From Burkholderiales bacterium (GTDB taxonomy: Bacteria; Pseudomonadota; Gammaproteobacteria; Burkholderiales; Casimicrobiaceae), in contig JAICKU010000031.1 of assembly GCA_025927765.1 (NCBI GenBank), positions 1-39,332 of the forward strand: a stretch of 39,332 nucleotides of DNA. The letters are read 5' to 3'. Below are positions 19,389 to 27,339 of this stretch, in pieces. Both the position numbers and the translations under genes were made by a program. Under the pieces are notes generated by a model that did not search any database, was not told the DNA's origin, and worked only from the letters and a program-made list of their open reading frames with translations. Numbering within the stretch: position 1 is the first letter of the stretch; each line of letters begins with the position of its first letter.

Positions 19389-20111
19389 TCAATGCAGCCG
19401 GTGCCGGTTCTTCCGCGCGGCTTCCCGGCGTTCGCGGCGATTCCCGCCTTCGTGCGTCTCGGGTGACTTGCGCCGTTCCAGCCAGAAGCGATAGATGAGC
19501 ACCGACGCGAGCGGCAACTCGTCGACGAGGCTCGCGCGCTTTTCCGAGTCGTCGACCCACTCGGCGAACTCCGCCTCCTGGTCGCCGAACGCAAGCGCTT
19601 CGATCGGGAACATCCAGTCGCGTGCGTCGGCGGCGTCGTACAGCGGCTGCCACTCGTCGTTGCGCATCTTCACGCCCGCCATGTAACCCTCGCACCACGC
19701 CGACGCCTCGGGGGGCGACTTGTCGTTGCCGCGCGCCTTCTCGTCGGGCATGTACAGGAGCGGGCGGAAGCGCGTTGGCGATTCGTCGAGCGTGCGCTGG
19801 ATGCCGACCATGTGCCGCAGCATGAGGCCGAGGATGTGCTGCGCCTGCTCGTTGTCGGCGAACACGGGATTCGACGAGCGCGCGCCGTCGCTCCACACCT
19901 GCGGCAGCCACTCCGACGGCTGCACGTTGTCGGGACCGCTGACGATGGCCGTGAGGAAGCCATCGAGCATTTCGAGGTCCATGCAGTCCTGCGGCACGAG
20001 GTCGGAGGCGAGGAAGCCCTCGAGTTCGTCGAGTTCGGGATCGGACAGCGGTTCGTCGAGCGCGCGCATTTCGGCCATGGGGCTTGGACCTCGAATGGGT
20101 GAGTTCGTCAT
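19389..20111 (-). CDS. UPF0149/YecA-family protein
   Basis: 240 residues. The UPF0149 core is clear: LSDPELDELEGFLASDLVPQDCMDLEMLDGFLTAIVSGPDNVQPSEWLPQVW, followed by a helical region with WCEGYMAGVKMRNDEWQPLYD. It lacks the C-terminal SEC-C zinc motif of long YecA proteins and instead ends in a very basic tail (RRERREAARKNRHRLH). ATG 20111 overlaps the ctaA stop as ATGA, supporting this start over Met12. The role of the family is unknown. Being coupled to heme A synthase is unusual and may only be operon economy. Confidence 0.85.
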   Translation of the reverse strand: MTNSPIRGPSPMAEMRALDEPLSDPELDELEGFLASDLVPQDCMDLEMLDGFLTAIVSGPDNVQPSEWLPQVWSDGARSSNPVFADNEQAQHILGLMLRHMVGIQRTLDESPTRFRPLLYMPDEKARGNDKSPPEASAWCEGYMAGVKMRNDEWQPLYDAADARDWMFPIEALAFGDQEAEFAEWVDDSEKRASLVDELPLASVLIYRFWLERRKSPETHEGGNRRERREAARKNRHRLH

Positions 20112-21181
20112 CGGAGCGCGTGCGCGACGTTGAGCGCGAGCGCGAAGACGACGAGCGCGCCGGCCTGATGGAGTGCCGCGAGCGGCAGCGGCACGACGTT
20201 GACGAGCGTGGCGATGCCGAGTGCCAGTTGCACGGCGACCATGGCGACGAGCGCGATCGCGCCGCGGCGCGCACGCAGCGGCGCCGCAGCGTGCGCGAGC
20301 ACGCGCCAGCCGAACAGCGGCACGACGAACGCAAGCAGCCAGCCGACGATGCGATGATCGAACTGCACGGTCGCCATGTTCCAGAAGAAATTGCGCCACC
20401 ACGGCTCGAGCATCGTGATCTCGGGCGGCACGAACGCGCCGTTCATCAGCGGGAACGTGTTGTACGCAAAGCCGGCACGAATGCCGGCGACGAGGCCGCC
20501 CAGCAGCACCATGAAGAACACGAGCACGGCGAGCGCGCGCGACGCCGCCCGCACGCCGCGCAGATCGCGCGCGACGCTGCGCGAGGGAAACGACAGCGAC
20601 AGCGCGGTCCAGAACATTGCGGCGAAGATCGCGAAGGCGAGGCCGAGGTGTGCGGTCAGCCGGAACTGCGACACGCGCGGATCGTCGACGAGGCCGCTCT
20701 TGACCATCAGCCAGCCGACGAGCCCCTGCAGCGCGCCGAGCGCGAAGATGCCGGCGAGCGGCCACGCGTAGCCGCGCGGTACGCGATTGCGCAGCAGGAA
20801 CCACAGGTACGGCAGGAGGAACACGCCGCCGATCGCGCGGCCCAGCAGCCGGTGGAAATACTCCCACCAGAAGATGCCCTTGAACTCGGCGAGGGTCATC
20901 GCGTGGTTCACCTGCCGGAACTCGGGCGTCTGCTGGTATTTCGTGAACGCCTCGTTCCAGTCCGCGGCCGACAGCGGCGGAATCGTGCCGACGATCGGCT
21001 GCCACTCGGTGATGGAGAGTCCCGAATGCGTGAGGCGCGTGACGCCGCCGACGACGACCATCGCGAACACGAGCGCGCAGCAAAGCGCAAGCCAGGCGAC
21101 GATCGCGCGCGGCGAGCCGGCGTGTGCCGACGCGCGCGATCGCGAAAGCGTGAGGTCGGGCGCGGAAACGGCGATGTTCAA
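20108..21181 (-). CDS. ctaA: Heme A synthase (COX15/CtaA)
   Basis: About 357 residues with eight predicted membrane helices. The enzyme oxidises the C8 methyl of heme O to give heme A for cytochrome c oxidase. Family motifs: VVVGGVTRLTHSGLSITEWQPIVGTIPPLS, FKGIFWWEYFHRLLGR (haem His), LTAHLGLAF, AFNTFPLMNG-like FAYNTFPLMNGAFVP, FDHRIVGW (haem His) and ALHQAGALVVF. The start is uncertain: TTG 21181, 13 bases after the upstream stop, is chosen; ATG codons at 21220 and 21235 overlap the PCu(A)C gene. The pair with a copper chaperone points to cytochrome oxidase biogenesis. Confidence 0.93.
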   Translation of the reverse strand: MNIAVSAPDLTLSRSRASAHAGSPRAIVAWLALCCALVFAMVVVGGVTRLTHSGLSITEWQPIVGTIPPLSAADWNEAFTKYQQTPEFRQVNHAMTLAEFKGIFWWEYFHRLLGRAIGGVFLLPYLWFLLRNRVPRGYAWPLAGIFALGALQGLVGWLMVKSGLVDDPRVSQFRLTAHLGLAFAIFAAMFWTALSLSFPSRSVARDLRGVRAASRALAVLVFFMVLLGGLVAGIRAGFAYNTFPLMNGAFVPPEITMLEPWWRNFFWNMATVQFDHRIVGWLLAFVVPLFGWRVLAHAAAPLRARRGAIALVAMVAVQLALGIATLVNVVPLPLAALHQAGALVVFALALNVAHALR

Positions 21182-21194
21182 GGTGGTAACCGAT

Positions 21195-21707
21195 TCAATG
21201 CTTGTTCGGCGTGGCGGCATCCGCCGCTTCGACATAAGCGAACACCTGCACCGGGCCGGCCTTCGCGAACGTGAGCGTGAGCGGCACCTGATCGCCGACG
21301 GCGAGCGGTCGCGCGAGGCCGACGAGCATCACGTGGTAGCCGCTCGCGCCGAGCGTGACGCTCTTGCGGGGCGGGATATCGAGCGCCTTCACCGGGCGCA
21401 TCTTCATCAGGTTGCCGTCCATCGTCATCGAGTGGAGCTCGACGCTCCGGGCGGCCGGCGAGGCGACCTTCACGAGTTGATCGTCCGTAGCACCCGTGTT
21501 TCGTACGGTGAAATACACGGCACCGGTGCGGGCGCCGGGCGGCGTCGGCCGCGCATACGGGTGGTCGACCTTCAGGCTGCCGATCGTGAAATCGTGCGCG
21601 AACGCAGGCAGCGTCACCACCGCGAACAGTACCCACGCGAGCGCACGCGCAAAGCGAATGGGGCCGATCGCCGCGGCGAATGCGGCGGGACGCAGTGCAA
21701 CGGGCAT
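21195..21707 (-). CDS. PCu(A)C-type periplasmic copper chaperone
   Basis: 170 residues. A signal peptide ends near LPAFA-HDF. The copper site follows the family formula H(M)X10MX21HXM exactly: His92, Met103, His125 and Met127 (ELHSMTMDGNLMKMRPV and GYHVML). PCu(A)C proteins hand Cu(I) to the CuA site of cytochrome c oxidase. ATG 21707 is 79 bases from the divergent response regulator, so the shared intergenic region with the PmrA-like box may affect this gene too. Upstream of ctaA with 13 bases between. Confidence 0.92.
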   Translation of the reverse strand: MPVALRPAAFAAAIGPIRFARALAWVLFAVVTLPAFAHDFTIGSLKVDHPYARPTPPGARTGAVYFTVRNTGATDDQLVKVASPAARSVELHSMTMDGNLMKMRPVKALDIPPRKSVTLGASGYHVMLVGLARPLAVGDQVPLTLTFAKAGPVQVFAYVEAADAATPNKH

Positions 21708-21729
21708 GCCGCATTTTACCGCGGGCGCC

Positions 21730-21762
21730 CTAAAGGCCCGCTTAAGGTTGCGTCGGTAGAAT
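21730..21762 (+). promoter_or_regulatory. PmrA/QseB-like operator and promoter of the response regulator
   Basis: CTAAAG-N5-CTTAAG (21730-21746) is a direct repeat of the PmrA-box type. TAGAAT (21757-21762) follows 10 bases later as a -10. The box covers the -35 position, as in activator-dependent promoters. The htrA promoter at 23876 has the same arrangement. Confidence 0.6.
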
Positions 21763-21786
21763 CGAACGATCGATCGGGGGGCTCTG

Positions 21787-22446
21787 ATGCGCATCCTGCT
21801 CGTCGAAGACGACGCGATGATCGGCAAGACGCTCGCGCAGGCGCTGACGCAGGACGGGTACGCGGTCGACCACGTGGTCGACGGCGTCGCGGCGCGCGCG
21901 GCACTCGACGTCGCGCCAGACGTCTATGCGCTCGTGCTGCTCGACCTCGGGCTGCCGCGCAAGAGCGGACTCGAACTCCTGCGCGAGCTGCGCGCCGCGG
22001 GCAATCGCGTGCGCGTGCTGATCGTGACGGCGCGCGACGCGGTCGCCGATCGCGTCGCGGGACTCGATGCGGGCGCCGACGACTACCTGACGAAGCCGTT
22101 CAGCCTCGACGAGCTCGCGGCGCGCATGCGCGCGCTGCTGCGCCGCGACATCGCGCGCGAAGGCAACGTGCTGCGCCATCGCGAGCTGACGCTCGACACC
22201 GCCACGCGCGAAGTGACGCAAAGCGGCCGGCCGGTGGACGTGTCGGCGCGCGAATTCGCGCTGCTCGCGGCGCTGCTCGAGCGCCCGGGCGCCGCGCTCT
22301 CGAAGGCGCAACTCGAGGAGCGCATCTACCGTTGGGGCGACGAAGTCGAGAGCAATGCCGTCGAGGTGCACATCCACAACCTGCGCAAGAAGCTCGGCAG
22401 CGAGACGATCCGCACGTTGCGGGGGGTCGGCTATGCGCTCGCGTAG
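21787..22446 (+). CDS. OmpR-family response regulator (PmrA/QseB-like)
   Basis: 219 residues. The receiver domain has the acidic pocket (VEDD), phosphoacceptor Asp53 (LLDLGLPRKSG), Thr81 and Lys103 (DDYLTKPFSLDEL). The winged-helix domain (~125-219) ends in the usual EVHIHNLRKKLGSETIRTLRGVGYALA. Sequence style and partner kinase place it in the PmrA/QseB/TctD branch. A box of the type bound by PmrA lies in its own promoter, suggesting autoregulation, and again before htrA. A palindromic repeat separates it from its kinase gene. Confidence 0.93.
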   Translation: MRILLVEDDAMIGKTLAQALTQDGYAVDHVVDGVAARAALDVAPDVYALVLLDLGLPRKSGLELLRELRAAGNRVRVLIVTARDAVADRVAGLDAGADDYLTKPFSLDELAARMRALLRRDIAREGNVLRHRELTLDTATREVTQSGRPVDVSAREFALLAALLERPGAALSKAQLEERIYRWGDEVESNAVEVHIHNLRKKLGSETIRTLRGVGYALA

Positions 22447-22450
22447 CACA

Positions 22451-22479
22451 CGAAAAGTAGGGTCGGACTCCACTTTTCG
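22451..22479. repeat. Palindromic intergenic repeat, copy B, abutting the kinase start codon
   Basis: A 29-base palindrome centred on G22465: 13 of 14 positions pair, counting one G-T. The core GGGTCGGACTC is identical to copy A. It begins four bases after the regulator stop and ends on the base before ATG 22480. Confidence 0.85.
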
Positions 22480-23829
22480 ATGATGAACTCCATCAGGAGA
22501 ACGCTTCTCCTCTGGCTCCTCGCCGGCCTCGCCGCCATCGCGCTCGCCACGAGCAGCGTCACCTACCTCGCCGCTCGCCGCGAAGTTGGCGAACTGCTCG
22601 ACCTGCAACTGAAGCAGCTCGCGTACTCGACGCGCATCGACGACCTGCTGCGCGGGCAGCGCCCGGGCTTCGCCACGCGGCCGACACCGCACACGTCGGG
22701 CGTCACCGAGCTCGTCACGCAGATCTGGGATCGCGACGGCGTGCTCGTGTACTGGACGCAGCCCGGCATGGGCCTGCCGGTGCCGGCGACCCAAGGCTAC
22801 GCGACCGTTCATCACAACGGGCGCGACTGGCGCGTGTACACGCTCGTCGAAGGCACGCATGCGCTGCAGGTGGCGCAGCCGCAGGACGAGCGCGCTGCCA
22901 TCGCGCGCCAGACGGCGCTGCGCACGCTGGTGCCGTTCCTCGCGCTGATTCCGTTCTTCGGCGCGTTGATGTGGGTGGGCGTCGGCTGGGGTCTGGCGCC
23001 GCTCGAGGCGATGTCGAAGGCGGTGGCCAAACGGCGCCCGAATGCGCTCGAGCCCCTCGACGGGCGCCGACTGCCCGACGAGCTGCAGCCGCTCGCGCGG
23101 AACCTGAACGAGCTCCTGGCGCGCCTCGACGCAGCACTCGCCTCGCAGCGCCGCTTCACGGCCGACGCTGCGCACGAGTTGCGCACGCCGCTCGCCGCGC
23201 TGACGCTGCAGCTCGACCTCGCGCGCCGTGCGACCGATCCGCACGACGTGGCCGTCGCGCTCGACGATCTCGAGTCGGGCGTCGCGCGCGCATCGCACGT
23301 CGTCGAGCAATTGATGACGCTCGCGCGCGTGGAGCCCGAAGCGATGGCGCAACGGCGCACGGCGAGCGATCTCGTCGCGATCGCCAAGGACGCGATCGTC
23401 GCGCGTGCAGCGCTCGCTGCCGACAAGGGCATCGACCTCGGTCTTGCGAAGGCAACGCCCGCGATCGTGATGGGCGACCCGACGAGCCTCGGCATCCTGC
23501 TCTCGAACCTGCTGGACAACGCGCTGCGCTACACCCCGCGCGCCGGCCGCATCGACGTGACGATCGACGCCGACGCGAACGGCGCCGCGCTGATCGTCGC
23601 CGACACCGGCCCTGGCATTCCCGAGGAGGCGCGCGAGCGCGTGTTCGATCGCTTCTACCGCGGCGACGACGTCGCGACGACGGGTAGCGGTCTCGGCCTG
23701 TCGATCGTCAAGCGCATCGTCGATGCGCACGGGGCTTCGATCGAGCTCGGCGTGCCGGCGGAGGGCAATGGGCTCGTGGTGACGGTGCGCTTCGCGCGGG
23801 TCCAGGAGCAAGGATTCAGGGGCCCGTAA
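22480..23829 (+). CDS. Sensor histidine kinase (PmrB/QseC-like)
   Basis: 449 residues. TM1 ~8-30, a periplasmic sensor of ~115 residues (LDLQLKQLAYSTRIDD..., QIWDRDGVLVYWTQPG, WRVYTLVEGTHALQVAQP, the QseC/PmrB-type pattern), TM2 ~151-170, then HisKA with His232 (ADAAHELRTPLAAL) and HATPase_c with NLLDNALRYT, DTGPGIPEEA and GSGLGLSIV. It should phosphorylate the regulator encoded just upstream. Two adjacent ATGs (22480, 22483) start right after palindrome B, so the usual ribosome site is replaced by the repeat arm. Expression relative to the regulator may therefore be reduced or structure-dependent. Confidence 0.93.
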   Translation: MMNSIRRTLLLWLLAGLAAIALATSSVTYLAARREVGELLDLQLKQLAYSTRIDDLLRGQRPGFATRPTPHTSGVTELVTQIWDRDGVLVYWTQPGMGLPVPATQGYATVHHNGRDWRVYTLVEGTHALQVAQPQDERAAIARQTALRTLVPFLALIPFFGALMWVGVGWGLAPLEAMSKAVAKRRPNALEPLDGRRLPDELQPLARNLNELLARLDAALASQRRFTADAAHELRTPLAALTLQLDLARRATDPHDVAVALDDLESGVARASHVVEQLMTLARVEPEAMAQRRTASDLVAIAKDAIVARAALAADKGIDLGLAKATPAIVMGDPTSLGILLSNLLDNALRYTPRAGRIDVTIDADANGAALIVADTGPGIPEEARERVFDRFYRGDDVATTGSGLGLSIVKRIVDAHGASIELGVPAEGNGLVVTVRFARVQEQGFRGP

Positions 23830-23875
23830 GAAAAGCGCGAACAGCGCGGCGTCCCTGGCCCCGGAATCCCGGCCT

Positions 23876-23908
23876 CTTAAGGCTCGTTTAAGCGCGCAGT
23901 CGTACAGT
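23876..23908 (+). promoter_or_regulatory. PmrA-like operator and promoter of htrA
   Basis: CTTAAG-GCTCG-TTTAAG (23876-23892) is a hexamer direct repeat with a 5-base spacer. TACAGT (23903-23908) follows after 10 bases, exactly the geometry of the response-regulator promoter at 21730-21762. Confidence 0.62.
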
Positions 23909-23957
23909 GACCCTGCCGCCTCGCACCACGAGGCCCTCGTTTCCAAGGAGCGATCGC

Positions 23958-25442
23958 ATGCAATTCAAATCCCACATGAAGCAGGTCACCGTGGCGCTCG
24001 CGGCCGCGGGCTTCGGCCTCGCCGTCGGCGCCGGCTACAACCGGCTCGATGCGCCCGCACTGTCCCTCGCGAACGCGGCCACGACGCCGCCCGCGATTTC
24101 GGCGCCCGTCGCGAGCACGGCCGCTGCGCGCCTGCCCGACTTCACGTCGCTCGTCGACAAGGTCGGCCCCGCGGTCGTCAACATCAGCGTCGTCGGCACC
24201 ACGAAGACGACGGCGCTCGGCGAGGGCGACGACGAAGACAATCCGCTGAACGAATTCCTGAAGCGCTTCGGCATGCCGAACGGGCAATTCAACATCCAGC
24301 CGCGCGCGGTGCCTTCGCGCGGCGTCGGCTCGGGCTTCATCGTGAGCCCCGACGGCTACATCGTCACCAACGCGCACGTCGTCGACGGTGCGAAGACGGT
24401 CACCGTCAAGCTCACCGATCGCCGCGAATTCACGGCGAAGGTGATCGGCGAAGACAAGCGCACCGACATCGCGCTGATCAAGATCGACGCGAAAAAGCCG
24501 CTGCCCGCGCTCGATCTGTCGAATCCCCCAACCGCGAAGCAGGGCGAATGGGTGATCGCGGTCGGCTCGCCGTTCGGCTTCGAGAACAGCGTCACCGCGG
24601 GCATCGTCAGCGGCGTGCACCGCGCGCTCCCCGGCGGCCAGATGACGCCGTTCATCCAGACCGACGTCGCCGTCAATCCCGGCAATTCCGGCGGCCCGCT
24701 GCTCAACACCGCAGGCCAGGTCGTCGGCGTCAATTCGCAGATCTACAGCCGCTCGGGTGGCTTCATGGGCCTGTCGTTCGCCATCCCGGCGAGCGTCGCC
24801 GCAAACGTTGCCCAGCAGTTGAAGGAGCACGGCCACGTCAATCACGGCCGCCTCGGCATCGGCATCCAGGGCCTGAACCAGTCGCTCGCCGAGAGCTTCG
24901 ACCTGCCCGATTCGAACGGCGCGCTCGTCGGCACGGTGGAGAAGGACAGCCCCGCCGACAAGGCCGGCTTCAAGACCGGCGACGTCATCCGCAAGATCAA
25001 CGGCCAGGAAGTGACCGACAGCACCGACGTCACGAGCCGCATCGGCAACATGGCGCCGGGCACGAAGGCCAACATCCAGGTCTGGCGCGACGGCAAGCCC
25101 GTCGATCTCGTCGCGACGATCGGCTCGTACGACAACGCCGAGAAGGTGGCGAGCAACGACAACAGCCAATCGAGTGCGCACGAGAAGCTCGGCCTCGCCG
25201 TGCGGCCGCTGACCGCCGAAGAGAAGCAGGAAGTCGGACATGGCGGACTCGTGGTCGAGAACGCGAACGGCCCCGCGGCGCTCGCCGGCATCCAGCCGGG
25301 CGACGTGATCGTGAGCGTCGGTGCGAACAAGGTCACCACGATCGAAGGCCTGCGGCAGCAGGTGGACAAGGCCGGCAAGAACATCGCGCTTCTGATCGAG
25401 CGCAACGGCCAGAAGATCTTCGTGCCGGTGCGCGTCGGCTAA
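23958..25442 (+). CDS. htrA: HtrA/DegP-family periplasmic serine protease
   Basis: 494 residues. An N-terminal hydrophobic segment (VTVALAAAGFGLAVGAGY) acts as signal or anchor. The trypsin-like protease domain has the full triad: His140 (TNAHVVDG), Asp170 (RTDIALIKI) and Ser244 (NPGNSGGPLLN). An acidic Q-linker-like insert (EGDDEDNPLNEFLKRFGMP) precedes the protease core. Two PDZ domains follow (~285-380 and ~400-490; GRLGIGIQGL, GDVIRKINGQEV, and GDVIVSVGANKV). It degrades or refolds damaged envelope proteins. AAGGAG seven bases before ATG 23958. The upstream PmrA-like box and position beside the two-component system suggest control by that system. Confidence 0.96.
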   Translation: MQFKSHMKQVTVALAAAGFGLAVGAGYNRLDAPALSLANAATTPPAISAPVASTAAARLPDFTSLVDKVGPAVVNISVVGTTKTTALGEGDDEDNPLNEFLKRFGMPNGQFNIQPRAVPSRGVGSGFIVSPDGYIVTNAHVVDGAKTVTVKLTDRREFTAKVIGEDKRTDIALIKIDAKKPLPALDLSNPPTAKQGEWVIAVGSPFGFENSVTAGIVSGVHRALPGGQMTPFIQTDVAVNPGNSGGPLLNTAGQVVGVNSQIYSRSGGFMGLSFAIPASVAANVAQQLKEHGHVNHGRLGIGIQGLNQSLAESFDLPDSNGALVGTVEKDSPADKAGFKTGDVIRKINGQEVTDSTDVTSRIGNMAPGTKANIQVWRDGKPVDLVATIGSYDNAEKVASNDNSQSSAHEKLGLAVRPLTAEEKQEVGHGGLVVENANGPAALAGIQPGDVIVSVGANKVTTIEGLRQQVDKAGKNIALLIERNGQKIFVPVRVG

Positions 25443-25491
25443 CCTCTCCAGGCGAGGACCCGGTCCACTTCCGGTTCCAAGTTGCCCCCAT

Positions 25492-25519
25492 GGCCGCGGT
25501 TGATCCGCGGCCTTTTTTT
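25492..25519 (+). terminator. Rho-independent terminator of htrA
   Basis: A perfect 8-bp stem, GGCCGCGG (25492-25499), loop TTGAT, CCGCGGCC (25505-25512), then seven T. It lies 50 bases after the htrA stop. Confidence 0.93.
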
Positions 25520-25743
25520 CGGGGTGCGCCGTCGTGGCGGTCGATCCCCGCGCCGCCAGCGAATCGTCAGGATCGCTAAAGGCTCCCGCAAGCCTCGGGG
25601 CGAGCCTGTTGCGTTCGCCGCACTCCAGACGGCGATCTCGGACGGCCGGCGGGCGCGCGGCTTGTCGAGACCCGATGTCACGAAGCACCTTTGAGTCGAG
25701 GCCGCAGCGGACCCGCTCGGCCCATCGAGCCAGGAGGAAGTCC
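25520..25743 (+). promoter_or_regulatory. Porin upstream region with a weak PmrA-like box
   Basis: The ~225 bases between the htrA terminator and the porin hold no convincing gene. CTAAAG-GCTCC-CGCAAG (25576-25592) matches the PmrA-type pattern in the first half and 4/6 in the second, without a clear -10 after it. A strong AGGAGG at about 25731-25736 serves the porin. Confidence 0.25.
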
Positions 25744-27219
25744 ATGCAAGTGCGAAACTTTGCGCTCACCGCGTGCCTGGCGGCGTTCGTCGCATCGGGT
25801 GCCGCGCACGCCGACGACGTCACCGATCTCAAGGCGCAGATGGAGGTGCTGCAGAAGCAACTCGACCAGGTCAAGACGCAGCTCTACAACCTGCAGGAAG
25901 CGAAGAAGAAGGAGCAACCCAGGGAGGAAGGACAGCCCTTCATCCGGCGCAAGCCGAACGGGGGCTTCGCCTTCGAGGTCGGCAAGGGCGAGGTGCAGAT
26001 CTACGGCCACGCGGACCTCTCCGCGGACTACGTCGACAACGGCCTCAAGGACCGCTTCGGCGCAACCGGCAGGAACGGCTGGCTGCTGCAGGAAGCGAGC
26101 AACCTGTCGTACTTCGGCATTCGCGGCTCGCGTCCGCTCGCGACGAACATCACGGGCATCTTTCAGTTCGAGACCGAAGTCGCGTACGTCAACACGCCCG
26201 GCCCGACGAGCGACGCGCAGGTCAAGCAGGGTCTCGGGTCGCGCAACAGTTTCGTGGGGCTCGAAGGCTCGTGGGGCGCCGTCAAGATCGGGAAGTCCGA
26301 TGCGCCCTACAAAACGTCGACGTCGCGGATGGATCCGTTCTCGTCGAGCGTCGGCGACTACAACAGCATCCTGGGCAACAGCGGCGGCGACAACCGCGCC
26401 GAGTTCGACACGCGCATATCGCACGCCGCCTGGTACGAATCGCCCCGCTGGAACGGGCTCAACGTCAACGTCATGTTCTCGCCGGGCCAGAATCGCGCCG
26501 ACGACAACAGCATCCAGGCGCGGGGCGAGCCGAACTGCACCGGCGGCAACCAGCCGCCGTGCGGCGACGGTTCCTTCGGCGACCTGTGGAGCACCTCGCT
26601 CACCTACACGAACGGACCGTGGTACGCGATCATGGCGTACGAGCACCACGCGAAGGTCAACCGCACCGGTGACGAAGGCGGCTCGGCGGTCGAAGGCATT
26701 CCGCCACCGGGCGCGGTCGGCGTCGCGGACGAGAGTGCGTTCAAGGTCGGCTTGCAGTACCAATACGTGCCGACAGGCACGACGATCAACGCCATCTACG
26801 AGCGCCTGCACCGCAATGCGCCCGACAGCAACTACAACGAGCGCACGCGCAACCTCGCTACGTGGCTCGCGGTGACCCAGAAGATCACGCCCGTCGACGA
26901 CATCAATGTCGGCTGGGCGCACGCAGGCAAGACGCAGGGCGATCCGGGCGCCGCGGTCAACTCGACGGACAGCCTCGACAACTTCGCCGGCCCGATCGAC
27001 AACGAGGCGAACATGTTCGCCGTGGGGTACAAGCACCACTTCGACAAGCAGACCACGTGGTATGCCGTGTACGCCGAGCAGCACAATCATCGCGGCGCGC
27101 ACTACGACCTCGGTGCGAGCGGCCACGGCAACGTCGTGGACTGCCACGACGCGGCCGGCGTGTGCTTCGCCGGGGCTATACTGCGCGCGGTCTCCGTCGG
27201 CATCACGTACGACTTCTGA
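25744..27219 (+). CDS. General porin (outer-membrane trimeric beta-barrel, Gram-negative porin family)
   Basis: 491 residues. The signal peptide ends near GAAHA-DD. Residues ~24-55 form a heptad-like helix (VTDLKAQMEVLQKQLDQVKTQLYNLQEAKKK), a periplasmic coiled coil seen in some long porins. The barrel starts at GEVQIYGHADLSADYVDNG, continues with SYFGIRGSRPLATNITGIFQFETEVAY, SFVGLEGSWGAVKIGKSDAPYKTSTS (strand and constriction-loop region) and ends with the outer-membrane C-terminal Phe (VGITYDF). Two Cys pairs (NCTG/PPCGD and DCHD/VCFAG) may form loop disulfides. Upstream of a TctDE-like two-component system, consistent with regulated solute uptake. Confidence 0.92.
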   Translation: MQVRNFALTACLAAFVASGAAHADDVTDLKAQMEVLQKQLDQVKTQLYNLQEAKKKEQPREEGQPFIRRKPNGGFAFEVGKGEVQIYGHADLSADYVDNGLKDRFGATGRNGWLLQEASNLSYFGIRGSRPLATNITGIFQFETEVAYVNTPGPTSDAQVKQGLGSRNSFVGLEGSWGAVKIGKSDAPYKTSTSRMDPFSSSVGDYNSILGNSGGDNRAEFDTRISHAAWYESPRWNGLNVNVMFSPGQNRADDNSIQARGEPNCTGGNQPPCGDGSFGDLWSTSLTYTNGPWYAIMAYEHHAKVNRTGDEGGSAVEGIPPPGAVGVADESAFKVGLQYQYVPTGTTINAIYERLHRNAPDSNYNERTRNLATWLAVTQKITPVDDINVGWAHAGKTQGDPGAAVNSTDSLDNFAGPIDNEANMFAVGYKHHFDKQTTWYAVYAEQHNHRGAHYDLGASGHGNVVDCHDAAGVCFAGAILRAVSVGITYDF

Positions 27220-27339
27220 CGTCTCCCCGGTCGTGCGCCTCTCTCCTCCGGCGCGCGGCAGCAGCAAGGCAGGCGTGGTGGCGGCGATCGGGACCGCTGC
27301 CGCCGCGTCGGCCTCCCGGCACTACGCGGCTCTGCTTGC

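Noticed and set aside
21195-21827. Longer PCu(A)C start at 21827
   Set aside because: It would overlap the divergent response regulator and its promoter; ATG 21707 begins a normal signal peptide.
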